A DNA stretch of 13,272 nt. It comes from Acidobacteria bacterium UBA2990 (GTDB lineage Bacteria > Acidobacteriota > Vicinamibacteria > Vicinamibacterales > UBA8438). The notes under the pieces are model-generated. The model saw nothing but the letters and a program-made list of their open reading frames with translations. It had not been told where the DNA came from and did not search any database. The stretch lies in assembly GCA_002347025.1 (NCBI GenBank), contig DEAE01000010.1, positions 142,014 through 155,285 of the forward strand, given 5' to 3'. Shown here piece by piece: positions 6,398 through 13,157 of the stretch. The translations under genes and the position numbers were made by a program. Within the stretch, counting starts at the first letter, position 1; every line of letters begins with the position of its first letter.

Positions 6398-7669
6398 ATG
6401 ACAAAACCATCATTGGGGGAATTTATGGCTTCATCACTGTCTCGCCGTCATTTCCTGCATACGGCCGGTGCCGGCGCGGCGTCGGTTTGGATCCCTCGCC
6501 CAGTCAAGGGTTATACCGGTCCTGAGATACGTCAACAAGCTGTGGATGGTCGCCTTGAGGGTGGCATTTCAAAGTGGGATCTCGATACCCCATGCCTGTG
6601 CGTGGATTTGGACCGGCTTGAACAGAATCTTGACCAGATGCAGACGACGGTGACTCGCAATGGTATTGCCAGTCGTCCCCATGCCAAAACCCACAAATGT
6701 CCAGCCATAGCGAGGCTGCAGATAGCTACCGGTTCGGTTGGGATTTGCACGGCCAAGCTGAGTGAGGCCGAGGTGATGTTCGAGCATGGGGTCGATCAGA
6801 TCTTGATGACCACAGTCAACGTTACCAGCCGTAAGATTAGACGTGCTATGGCTCTGAAGCGCTGGTGCGATGGTTTCATTCAGGCTGTCGATACCGGTGC
6901 CAATGCGCGGGAGCTTTCGGAAGCAGCTATGGCAGCTGGCGTCGTGGCAGATACCGTCGTTGATGTTGACCCCGGTGGACATCGCACAGGTATTTCACCA
7001 GGAACTCCTGCACTCGAGCTTGCCCAGTTGGTTGATTCGCTGCCAGGGCTGCGATTTAGGGGAATGCTTTGTTATGACGGTGGTGCCCAGCACGTCACAG
7101 GTTTCGTGGAGCGTCGGCAGAGAGCTTTATCACGCCTTGAAGCTGCAGCTGAGACTGCGTCACAGATGGTGCGATCTGGCCTTGATACTGGTATTTTTAG
7201 CGGTGGTGGTACTGGGACCTACAACATTGATCACGAGACGCCCGGGCTTACCGATGTGCAGGTTGGTAGCTACGTGTTTATGGATGCTCAGTACCTAGCG
7301 ATCGGAGGTGTTCACGATAAGGAAGTTTACAGTGACTTCGATCCGGCTTTGACGGTTCTTACCACAGTCCTTAACGCGCAGTATGAAGGCCGAGCTACGA
7401 CAGACGCTGGGGCCAAAGCGAACACCATTAATCGACCCTGGCCGATCATTGCAGGTGAGACGGGGATGAGCTATACGGCAGGTTCAGATGAGTTCGGAAC
7501 GATTCGCTACGACTCGAATGCCAGCCGAACCTATGCTGTAGGGGATAAACTGGAGTTGATTGTGTCGCACTGTGACCCGGTAGTGAACCTCTACGACCAA
7601 CTCTACGGGGTCAGGGGCGATATGGTTGAAGTGGTTTGGCAGGTTGCCGGAAGGGGTAAGTCTGTCTGA
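6398..7669 (+). CDS. Tat-exported D-threonine aldolase / D-serine dehydratase-like PLP enzyme
   Basis: The 423-residue fold-type III PLP enzyme has an alanine-racemase-like N-terminal barrel and a D-serine dehydratase-like C-terminal domain. R-P-H-A-K-T-H-K (93-100) holds the expected PLP lysine K97. D-T-P (63-65), V-D-P-G-G-H-R-T-G (190-198), G-G-G-T-G-T-Y (269-275) and Q-V-G-S-Y (288-292) are further family motifs. Near the C-terminus S-H-C-D-P-V-V-N supplies the metal pair as H391-x-D393. H-x-D is described for D-threonine aldolase, whereas eukaryotic D-serine dehydratase has H-x-C, so an aldolase-type beta-hydroxy-D-amino-acid lyase is the better guess. The N-terminus is a Tat signal, S-R-R-H-F-L (15-20) plus an Ala/Gly-rich stretch, so the enzyme is probably folded with PLP and exported. 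Start 6398 has AAGGA just upstream; ATG 6425 would still keep the Tat motif. The 31-base gap after the attH-like gene suggests co-transcription. The exact substrate is unknown. Confidence 0.85.
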   Translation: MTKPSLGEFMASSLSRRHFLHTAGAGAASVWIPRPVKGYTGPEIRQQAVDGRLEGGISKWDLDTPCLCVDLDRLEQNLDQMQTTVTRNGIASRPHAKTHKCPAIARLQIATGSVGICTAKLSEAEVMFEHGVDQILMTTVNVTSRKIRRAMALKRWCDGFIQAVDTGANARELSEAAMAAGVVADTVVDVDPGGHRTGISPGTPALELAQLVDSLPGLRFRGMLCYDGGAQHVTGFVERRQRALSRLEAAAETASQMVRSGLDTGIFSGGGTGTYNIDHETPGLTDVQVGSYVFMDAQYLAIGGVHDKEVYSDFDPALTVLTTVLNAQYEGRATTDAGAKANTINRPWPIIAGETGMSYTAGSDEFGTIRYDSNASRTYAVGDKLELIVSHCDPVVNLYDQLYGVRGDMVEVVWQVAGRGKSV

Positions 7670-7682
7670 GTGGGTTTCTCGT

Positions 7683-7706
7683 CTCTGTCAGGGCGAAATG
7701 GCAGAG
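7683..7706 (+). terminator. Hairpin after the PLP-enzyme gene, possible weak terminator
   Basis: CTCTGTCA (7683-7690) pairs with TGGCAGAG (7699-7706), with one G-U pair, around an 8-base loop, 14 bases after the stop. Only a short TTTT occurs further down (7720-7723), so it is not a classic intrinsic terminator. Its position, between the long operon and the next promoter, fits a transcript end. Confidence 0.4.
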
Positions 7707-7733
7707 GCAAGGTAACTCGTTTTGGACGTGAGG

Positions 7734-7739
7734 TATAAT
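7734..7739 (+). promoter_or_regulatory. Consensus -10 box for a probable leaderless mRNA
   Basis: A perfect TATAAT stands seven bases before the ATG at 7747. With normal -10 to +1 spacing, transcription would begin at or within a base or two of the A of ATG, giving a leaderless message. No convincing -35 box is found 16-18 bases upstream (7710-7717 reads AGGTAACT), and there is no extended -10 TG at the right place. The region just before the ATG has no Shine-Dalgarno beyond a weak AAGAG, which agrees with leaderless translation. Confidence 0.5.
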
Positions 7740-7746
7740 CAAGAGC

Positions 7747-8112
7747 ATGTGGACGAAGCTCCAGAACACTCCGCGCAAACGAGCTCCCCGCAAGGTTGCG
7801 GTGATTGAACCGGACCGTTGTTTCGGGGCTTTTGCTTGTTCGATCTGCCAGGCCGCCTGTCCTGTTGAGAATTGTATCGTCGAGGAACAGGACTCGAATG
7901 GTCGTTGGGTGTGCGCCGTGTTGATTGACAAGTGTATCGGTTGCGGACTTTGTGTGACCGTTGGGAATCCTACGGCTCCCGGAAAACGGGATTTTGGCTG
8001 TCCGGCTGATTATGATGCGATTGATATGGTCGCTTACCCCGAAGTGGTCGAGGCTGTCGAATCGCAGGTTTCCGCCGAAAAGTCACCAGAATCCGAATCG
8101 GTGACACCGTAG
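7747..8112 (+). CDS. Small ferredoxin-like iron-sulfur protein with unusual cysteine spacing
   Basis: The 121-residue soluble protein is a likely electron carrier or iron-sulfur subunit. Ten cysteines are visible. The second motif reads C63-x2-C66-x2-C69, then a gap of 15 residues before C85-P86. The first reads C25-x5-C31-x2-C34-x3-C38-P39, with C43 and C56 extra. Laid on the second motif, the first has alanine (A28) where the second ligand cysteine is expected, and C34 is extra and could replace it. Ordinary 2[4Fe-4S] ferredoxins have C-x2-C-x2-C-x3-C-P in both motifs, so both halves deviate. Residues 70-84 contain G-N-P-T-A-P-G-K-R, a loop not typical of small ferredoxins. The first 16 residues are basic (R/K-rich) and the last 20 acidic (E/S-rich). 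The start rests on the TATAAT seven bases upstream and on family length. The partner enzyme is not in the window. Confidence 0.8.
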   Translation: MWTKLQNTPRKRAPRKVAVIEPDRCFGAFACSICQAACPVENCIVEEQDSNGRWVCAVLIDKCIGCGLCVTVGNPTAPGKRDFGCPADYDAIDMVAYPEVVEAVESQVSAEKSPESESVTP

Positions 8113-8132
8113 CCCGGCAACCGCTTGACAAA

Positions 8133-8423
8133 CTGATTGACTCCGGTGGCTACCAGGTCCTCGGCTATTACCAACCGCAGCAATCTGTTTTATACCGGCA
8201 GGATGGGCACCGCCAGACCGCGTGCATCCTGAACATTTCAGCCCCGCAGCGTTCGCAGTGGACAGCATCCTTGGCAGGTTTTGGTTTTGGTGGGCTTTTG
8301 GCTGCCGGTGGTTTGACTGAGGGTTTCAGCATACCGTTGATTATAGCCTCGGCCCAGTCTGCGATCCGGTATTCTAGTGGCGAGTTAGATCGAGCGACGA
8401 ATAAATGTGCCTATGCACAGTAG
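8133..8423 (+). CDS. Cryptic ORF for a small single-helix membrane protein; start unknown
   Basis: One frame is open from 8025 to the TAG at 8421-8423 and fills the gap between the ferredoxin and the YtxH-like gene. It has no ATG or GTG; the first TTG is at 8271. The boundary given starts at CTG 8133 and is arbitrary: 96 residues from there. The translation looks protein-like. A polar N-part contains L-I-D-S-G-G-Y-Q-V-L-G-Y-Y and V-L-Y-R-Q-D-G-H-R-Q. It is followed by a Gly/Ala-rich hydrophobic helix (L-A-G-F-G-F-G-G-L-L-A-A-G-G-L) and a tail with S-S-G-E-L-D-R-A. By my count 21 of the first 30 codons end in G or C, as in a real gene. It could be a gene with a rare start codon, a frameshifted gene, one read by reinitiation after the ferredoxin stop, or a decaying remnant. 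I do not recognise a family. Confidence 0.35.
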   Translation: MIDSGGYQVLGYYQPQQSVLYRQDGHRQTACILNISAPQRSQWTASLAGFGFGGLLAAGGLTEGFSIPLIIASAQSAIRYSSGELDRATNKCAYAQ

Positions 8424-8442
8424 CAAGTCAGGAACACAAACC

Positions 8443-8721
8443 ATGGACGAAAGTTCTCGAGTAATGTTGTCAACTTTGATGGGGGCTGCTCTCGGAGGTG
8501 TGGTGGGATATTTGTACCTGACCGACCATGGCCGACGTGTACGGGATCAGATTGAACCGACATTGGATGCGATCTCGGTTGAATTGAGGAAGGCTCGGGA
8601 GACAGGTGCTAAACTTCGGCAAGTGGTTGAAGAAGGTGAACAAACCCTCCACAATTTGGCTCGTAATGAGGGTAGTGAGGGTGGTTGGCAGCCAACGGAT
8701 GTTCCCCGGGTGGAGTCGTAA
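8443..8721 (+). CDS. YtxH-like small membrane protein
   Basis: The 92-residue protein has one N-terminal helix (about 9-26, L-S-T-L-M-G-A-A-L-G-G-V-V-G-Y-L-Y-L) followed at once by T-D-H-G-R-R-V-R-D-Q-I. This Gly-rich helix plus 'G-R-x-x-R-x-x-I' pattern is typical of the YtxH/gas-vesicle-GvpP-like family. The rest (about 37-72) is a charged amphipathic helix likely to form a coiled coil, with a short polar tail. YtxH proteins are stress-linked in Bacillus, but their biochemistry is unknown. ATG 8443 is chosen because AGGA (8430-8433) precedes it by nine bases. GTG 8407 and ATG 8413 are in frame but overlap the upstream cryptic ORF and lack a good site. Confidence 0.7.
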   Translation: MDESSRVMLSTLMGAALGGVVGYLYLTDHGRRVRDQIEPTLDAISVELRKARETGAKLRQVVEEGEQTLHNLARNEGSEGGWQPTDVPRVES

Positions 8722-8753
8722 TGGGCGCGGGTGCTGTGCTTCTCGGTGGGCAG

Positions 8754-8789
8754 AACGGGTCCAGTCTAGCTGCCGCTTCAACGGGTCCA
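8754..8789 (+). repeat. Short direct repeat between the YtxH-like gene and pheA
   Basis: The 10-base word AACGGGTCCA occurs at 8754-8763 and again at 8780-8789, 26 bases apart, in the 99-base gap before pheA. Such spacing could fit a dimeric regulator, but ten bases is short and no inverted symmetry is present. No promoter elements were recognised here. Confidence 0.3.
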
Positions 8790-8820
8790 TGGGGAAGGTG
8801 GTCTTCGGAATGGTTGTGTG

Positions 8821-9651
8821 ATGCGCATCGCCTATCAAGGTGAACCAGGCGCCTATTCCGAAGCTGCGGCTTTTCGGTTTCAGCCAAATGCTGACGTCTT
8901 GCCTTGCGAGAGTTTCGAGTCAGTTTTCGCCGCTGTAGCCAACGAAACTGTGACTCACGGGATTTTGCCGATAGAGAACACTATCGGCGGAACCATTCAC
9001 CGCAACTATGATCTGTTGCTACAGTATGAATTGCCGATCATCGGTGAAGTGAAGTTGCCGATTGTTCACAATTTACTCGCGTTAGCAGGTACTGACCGCA
9101 GTGAGTTGCGCCGGGTGTATTCCCATCCTCAGGGTTTGGCCCAGTGCGAGCGGTTCCTTCGGACACTTGACAATGTTGAGATTGTGGCGACCTATGACAC
9201 GGCGGGTAGTGCCAAAATGATTCGAGATGGGCAACTGAAGCACACAGGTGCCATCGCATCCGTTCGTGCTGCCGAAGTGTTTGGACTGTCTATTCTTCAA
9301 GCGGGTGTTCAGGATTTTACCGTCAATACCACTCGATTCTTAGTGATAGGGAAGAACCAGACCCCGTCGGATACTGCCAATAAGACGACTATCGTCTTCA
9401 CAGTGCCAAATGATGCAGGTGCTCTGTTCAAAGCATTGAGTGTGTTTGCGTTGCGGGACATCGACATGACAAAGCTTGAATCTCGTCCTATCCCGGAGCG
9501 ACCGTTCGAATACCTGTTTTACGCAGACCTATCTGCAGCTCGAGAAGAGTTGTCGTGTGAACGGGCACTCATGCATCTGGCTGAGTTTGCTCCATCGCTT
9601 CGGACTCTTGGCTCATACCGACGCTGGGAAGACCCGGGTGAGGTCTCCTAG
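8821..9651 (+). CDS. pheA: Prephenate dehydratase
   Basis: The 276-residue cytoplasmic enzyme converts prephenate to phenylpyruvate with loss of water and CO2, the committed step of phenylalanine synthesis. It is the monofunctional type: no chorismate mutase domain precedes it. The catalytic part covers about 1-178, starting M-R-I-A-Y-Q-G-E-P-G-A-Y-S-E, with P-I-E-N-T-I-G-G (50-57), S-H-P-Q-G-L-A-Q-C (101-109) and the catalytic T-R-F triad at 171-173. An ACT regulatory domain (about 188-268) carries G-A-L (200-202) and E-S-R-P (220-223), the residues that bind phenylalanine for feedback inhibition. All parts are complete. ATG 8821 is preferred; a GTG lies directly before it at 8818. There is no strong Shine-Dalgarno, so translation may be modest. 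The yyaL-like gene starts three bases after the stop. Confidence 0.96.
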   Translation: MRIAYQGEPGAYSEAAAFRFQPNADVLPCESFESVFAAVANETVTHGILPIENTIGGTIHRNYDLLLQYELPIIGEVKLPIVHNLLALAGTDRSELRRVYSHPQGLAQCERFLRTLDNVEIVATYDTAGSAKMIRDGQLKHTGAIASVRAAEVFGLSILQAGVQDFTVNTTRFLVIGKNQTPSDTANKTTIVFTVPNDAGALFKALSVFALRDIDMTKLESRPIPERPFEYLFYADLSAAREELSCERALMHLAEFAPSLRTLGSYRRWEDPGEVS

Positions 9652-9654
9652 CCG

Positions 9655-11826
9655 ATGGCTAACCGCCTTGGGCTCGAACCGAGTCCCTACCTTTTGCAGC
9701 ATGCCAATAACCCGGTCGACTGGTACCCATGGGGTGAGGAGGCCTTCACTTGCGCCCGTGAGCAAGACCGACCCATCTTTCTGTCGGTTGGCTATTCGAC
9801 CTGTCACTGGTGTCATGTCATGGAGCACGAGTCCTTCGAGGACCAGGACATTGCCCAACTGCTCAATAGTCATTTTGTAGCGGTTAAGGTTGATCGGGAA
9901 GAAAGACCAGATTTGGATCGGGTGTATATGGCCTTTGTGCAGGCGACCACAGGGTCCGGGGGTTGGCCGATGAGTGTGTGGCTTACCCCGGAACGACAAC
10001 CGTTCTTTGGGGGCACTTACTTTCCGCCGAGATCTCGTTCGGGTCGACCTGGATTCTTCGAGATACTCACTGAAATCTCGAAACGGTGGCATGAGTCTCG
10101 AGACGAACTCGTCAAATCAGCGATTGGGATGACAGAGCGACTTCGAAGCATCCAAGGTTCTGGTCAGCAAGGTGGCCCAGGCCACATCCCTGATCTAGAA
10201 ATTCTGACGGCTGGGGTGCGCGAGTATGCTGGGACATTTGACCATCATGCCGGAGGCTTCGGGCAGGCTCCAAAATTTCCCAGACCGGCAGAGTTGTTCT
10301 TTTTGTTGTGCGAGTACGCCCGAGTGGGGGATGTCGAGGCTAGGCACATGGTGCTCGAGACTTTGCGAGCGATGGCTCTGGGGGGTATACGTGACCATGT
10401 CGGAGGCGGGTTTCACCGTTATTCTGTCGACGCGGCTTGGCGGGTGCCCCATTTTGAGAAGATGCTTTATGACCAGGCTCAACTGGCGATTGCATTTCTT
10501 GAAACATCTCAGGCAGCGAGCGAACCGTCGTTCGCTGAGGTCGCACTTGACACGCTTGCCTACGTACGCCGTGAATTAACCCATCCAGACGGCGGATTTT
10601 TTTCGGCAGAAGACGCGGACAGTGTGCCTCCCGGGTTGACTGGTGGTTCGAATCAACCGAAGACTGAGGGCGCGTTTTATGTTTGGGGGCACGCAGAAAT
10701 CGAGCAGCTATTCGGTGAGGGTGCTGAAGTGATCCAGCTGCGCTACGGGATCGAAGTCGAGGGTAATGCACTCGAAGACCCCCATGGCGAGTTCACCGGA
10801 AAGAATATTCTGTATCTTGGTCATGGTATTGACGATGTGGCTCGATTGAGCGGACGGTCGACTGAGGCGGTGGTGGCTGTGCTCGACAGTGCGAGGGCCA
10901 AGTTGTTTGAAGCCCGGGCTGTTCGCCAAAGACCTCATCTCGATGACAAGGTGCTCGCCAGCTGGAATGGCCTCATGATTGCCGCGTTTGCTCGGGCAGC
11001 TCGAGTGAGGCCGTTGGACGATACTATTGAGGCGCTTCCGGTGGAAACTGCGACCCGGGCAGCGCAGTTTCTCCGTGAACGTTTATGGAACTCTGACCGG
11101 GGAATCCTGTATCGTCGTTTCCGGGATGGGCGGGCTGACATAGACGGCTTCGCAGAGGATTACGCGTTTGTTATCTGGGGCTTACTTGAACTGTTTCAAG
11201 CTGGCGGTGACCCGACCTGGTTGGACTGGGCGAAACAGTTGCAGCAGGTTCAAGACCGCCTATTCTGGGATGACGTAGATGGAGGTTGGTTCACGACAAG
11301 TGGGGCCGACCAGACGGTCTTACTGCGGCTGAAGGAAGATTACGATGGGGCTGAACCATCAGCGGGTTCTGTTAGTGTTTTGAATTTGCTGACGCTGGCT
11401 CATTTGTCGGGACCCGATGATGCTGGGCAGTATCGAGACAGAGTCGACCGGACACTTCGCCGCTTGCCAGTGTCTCCTCAACTGTCGCGTGTGGTGCCTA
11501 TGATGATGGCTGCTGCGTCAATCCATGAGTCTCGGGTGTCTCAACTGATTATTCTTGGGTCGCGCAGCGCCGCTTCGACGGTGGCGTTGCAACGTGTCTT
11601 TGCTGAGAGCTTTATGCCAGGCTCGGTCAGTCTTGTGGTTGAACCAGGCGTCCATCAAGATGCGGTCGCGGATCGCATGCCTTGGGTTGCGGAGATGCAC
11701 CAGGTTAATGGTCAATCCACAGCCTATTTGTGCCAGGATTTCGCTTGCCAGGCACCGGTGACCGACCCTGAGGCCTTGCGCGCCCAATTGGGGACGGTGA
11801 CTGCGCACCGTTCGTCCGCTGGATGA
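9655..11826 (+). CDS. YyaL/DUF255 thioredoxin-fold protein (SPATA20 homologue)
   Basis: The 723-residue, probably cytoplasmic protein belongs to COG1331. Its N-terminal DsbH-like thioredoxin domain starts N-R-L-G-L-E-P-S-P-Y-L-L-Q-H and carries the redox motif C50-H-W-C53 in S-T-C-H-W-C-H-V-M-E. V-D-R-E-E-R-P-D (79-86) and G-G-T-Y-F-P-P (119-125) are further hallmarks. The larger remainder has an alpha/alpha-toroid resembling N-acylglucosamine 2-epimerases or six-hairpin glycosidases, with G-G-I-R-D-H-V-G-G-G-F-H-R-Y-S-V-D around residue 243 and D-D-K-V-L-A-S-W-N-G-L-M around 430. The bacterial function is unsettled; a thiol-disulfide and sugar-related activity are both suggested by the folds. 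Full length for the family. The position three bases after pheA implies one transcript, which may be only shared expression. A GGTGAGG about ten bases upstream could act as ribosome binding site. Confidence 0.92.
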   Translation: MANRLGLEPSPYLLQHANNPVDWYPWGEEAFTCAREQDRPIFLSVGYSTCHWCHVMEHESFEDQDIAQLLNSHFVAVKVDREERPDLDRVYMAFVQATTGSGGWPMSVWLTPERQPFFGGTYFPPRSRSGRPGFFEILTEISKRWHESRDELVKSAIGMTERLRSIQGSGQQGGPGHIPDLEILTAGVREYAGTFDHHAGGFGQAPKFPRPAELFFLLCEYARVGDVEARHMVLETLRAMALGGIRDHVGGGFHRYSVDAAWRVPHFEKMLYDQAQLAIAFLETSQAASEPSFAEVALDTLAYVRRELTHPDGGFFSAEDADSVPPGLTGGSNQPKTEGAFYVWGHAEIEQLFGEGAEVIQLRYGIEVEGNALEDPHGEFTGKNILYLGHGIDDVARLSGRSTEAVVAVLDSARAKLFEARAVRQRPHLDDKVLASWNGLMIAAFARAARVRPLDDTIEALPVETATRAAQFLRERLWNSDRGILYRRFRDGRADIDGFAEDYAFVIWGLLELFQAGGDPTWLDWAKQLQQVQDRLFWDDVDGGWFTTSGADQTVLLRLKEDYDGAEPSAGSVSVLNLLTLAHLSGPDDAGQYRDRVDRTLRRLPVSPQLSRVVPMMMAAASIHESRVSQLIILGSRSAASTVALQRVFAESFMPGSVSLVVEPGVHQDAVADRMPWVAEMHQVNGQSTAYLCQDFACQAPVTDPEALRAQLGTVTAHRSSAG

Positions 11827-11904
11827 TAGGACCCGGTTTAGAGTTGGTGTTTGCTGGGCTCTGGGGCTACATGCGGTTGTTGCGGCGATCAAGGGGACGA
11901 TGAT

Positions 11905-12258
11905 ATGACGTTCGACGTAGAGGTGTTGTTAAAGGGCACCGATGAAGTGATCACAGAGACGGTGACCTGCGGAGGGGATGGCCCTTCAAGGTGGACCGAA
12001 TCTGATGTTCGAGAGGTGCTGTTGACAATACTGAGAGTGTTTGACCGTGCGAATCCAGAAGATGGAGCTGGGGACCGTGACGTGAACCTACGTGGCCTGA
12101 GCTGGATAGTTACGGACACCTCAGCAGGTGTGGCAATCGCGATTGAGATTCCTAGTGGTGCTATCGCGGCTGGTCCATTTGAGATTCAGGCGGCTGAACT
12201 GACGCAGATGATCGAGAAGGTTATGGCTATGGGAGACCAGGCAGCCACTGTTCACTGA
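11905..12258 (+). CDS. Unrecognised 117-residue protein
   Basis: I do not recognise this family. The product is acidic and soluble, with no signal peptide or membrane helix. The N-terminus (M-T-F-D-V-E-V-L-L-K-G-T-D) looks like a beta-strand opening. The middle (about 31-47, W-T-E-S-D-V-R-E-V-L-L-T-I-L-R-V-F) is likely an amphipathic helix. A beta-rich stretch around L-S-W-I-V-T-D-T-S-A-G-V-A-I-A-I-E-I-P follows, and the C-terminal helix reads A-A-E-L-T-Q-M-I-E-K-V-M. The compact alpha/beta pattern suggests a small ligand- or partner-binding domain. ATG 11905 is selected because AAGGGGA (11891-11897) lies seven bases upstream. An earlier in-frame start at 11851 would add 18 residues with three cysteines but no such site. 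It lies 78 bases after the yyaL-like gene and 97 before the FKBP gene. Confidence 0.65.
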   Translation: MTFDVEVLLKGTDEVITETVTCGGDGPSRWTESDVREVLLTILRVFDRANPEDGAGDRDVNLRGLSWIVTDTSAGVAIAIEIPSGAIAAGPFEIQAAELTQMIEKVMAMGDQAATVH

Positions 12259-12355
12259 GATGGATGGGTTGCCGTGTAGTCAGAGGTTTCCAAGGTTATC
12301 TCACGCTGAACTGAAGATGCGTTGGATAGTTCACTAAGAGTGGAAAGGAATCAAT

Positions 12356-13078
12356 GTGGGAACTCTAGTCCGTTATTCGCTGCTGCTCGCTTTTGGTTTT
12401 GTGTCCTATGCCTGTGTGCCTGGTAGTGGTTCGGATTTGGATGCAACCAGCAATATGTCAGGTGCAACTGGTGGTGTGCCTGAGACTGAAGAGGAAAAGA
12501 TCCTGAATGCCTTAGGCCAGGCCCTGTCGCAAAATGTAGTTGGTGCTGGCCTTTCAGAAGAGGAGCTGGCTTTCGTTCAGCGTGGTTTCAGCGACGCGGT
12601 TCTTGGTCAGGAGGCCTCGGTTGATTTGAATGAATATGGTCCAAAGATACAGGCGTTCATGCAAGAAAGAGTTTCGGCCGGGGCTGAGGTTGAGCTGGCT
12701 GAGGCGACAGCATTCATCGAAGAACAATCAGCTGTTGAGGGTTCAGAGCAAACAGAGTCCGGTATTGTCATCCAAGTGATTACGGCGGGAACCGGTGCCA
12801 ATCCAACAGCCGCTGACACGGTGCAAGTGCACTACCATGGGACCCTTCGGGACGGCTCGGTGTTCGACAGCTCTGTTGATCGCGGGGAGCCAGCCACCTT
12901 TCCATTGAGTGGGGTGATTCCCTGCTGGACCGAAGGTTTGCAACGTATTAGTGTCGGCGGTAAGAGCCGTTTGATCTGCCCACCGGACTTGGCATACGGC
13001 CCACAAGGTCCTCCTGGGATTCCTGGCAACGCAGCACTGGTGTTTGAGGTCGAGTTGTTGGAGATTGTCGATAACTAA
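12356..13078 (+). CDS. Exported FKBP-type peptidyl-prolyl cis-trans isomerase, probable lipoprotein
   Basis: The 240-residue FkpA/Mip-type folding helper catalyses cis-trans isomerisation at proline bonds. A signal of R-Y-S-L-L-L-A-F-G-F-V ends in S-Y-A-C20, a degenerate lipobox (serine at -3, tyrosine at -2), so lipid attachment at C20 is likely but not certain. A Ser/Gly-rich linker (21-42) and a helical FKBP_N dimerisation region (about 45-125) precede the FKBP domain (about 135-238). All usual pocket residues are present: Y160, F170, D171, F182, V187, I188, W191, Y214 and F230. C190 and C208 are placed as in some FkpA-like proteins and may form a disulfide. GTG 12356 is used, with AAAGGA (12344-12349) six bases upstream. 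An ATG two bases earlier (12354) opens only ATG-TGG-GAA-CTC-TAG in another frame and could compete for ribosomes. No terminator is visible after the gene. Confidence 0.92.
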   Translation: MGTLVRYSLLLAFGFVSYACVPGSGSDLDATSNMSGATGGVPETEEEKILNALGQALSQNVVGAGLSEEELAFVQRGFSDAVLGQEASVDLNEYGPKIQAFMQERVSAGAEVELAEATAFIEEQSAVEGSEQTESGIVIQVITAGTGANPTAADTVQVHYHGTLRDGSVFDSSVDRGEPATFPLSGVIPCWTEGLQRISVGGKSRLICPPDLAYGPQGPPGIPGNAALVFEVELLEIVDN

Positions 13079-13157
13079 TGAGTGTGGCTCCATTGTTGCC
13101 CAACAGCTCCGGAAGCACTGATTGGGTAGCAGAGACCATGCAAGGGTTGTCAATAAC

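Noticed and set aside
8125..8156. Perfect TTGACA at 8125-8130 as a promoter for the cryptic ORF or the YtxH-like gene
   Set aside because: No -10-like hexamer occurs 16-18 bases downstream; the nearest (TACCAG, 8151) is 20 bases away and a poor match.
8083..8268. Reverse-strand 61-residue ORF over the ferredoxin 3' end
   Set aside because: Its translation has no protein-like pattern, whereas the + strand frame over the same bases does.
8721..8843. 40-codon ORF from the ATG at 8721, overlapping the YtxH stop as TAATG
   Set aside because: It runs into pheA, has low-complexity composition and no supporting motif. The overlap alone is weak evidence.
13080..13130. Possible intrinsic terminator after the FKBP gene
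   Set aside because: Only a very short GTTG/CAAC dyad and no T run were found.
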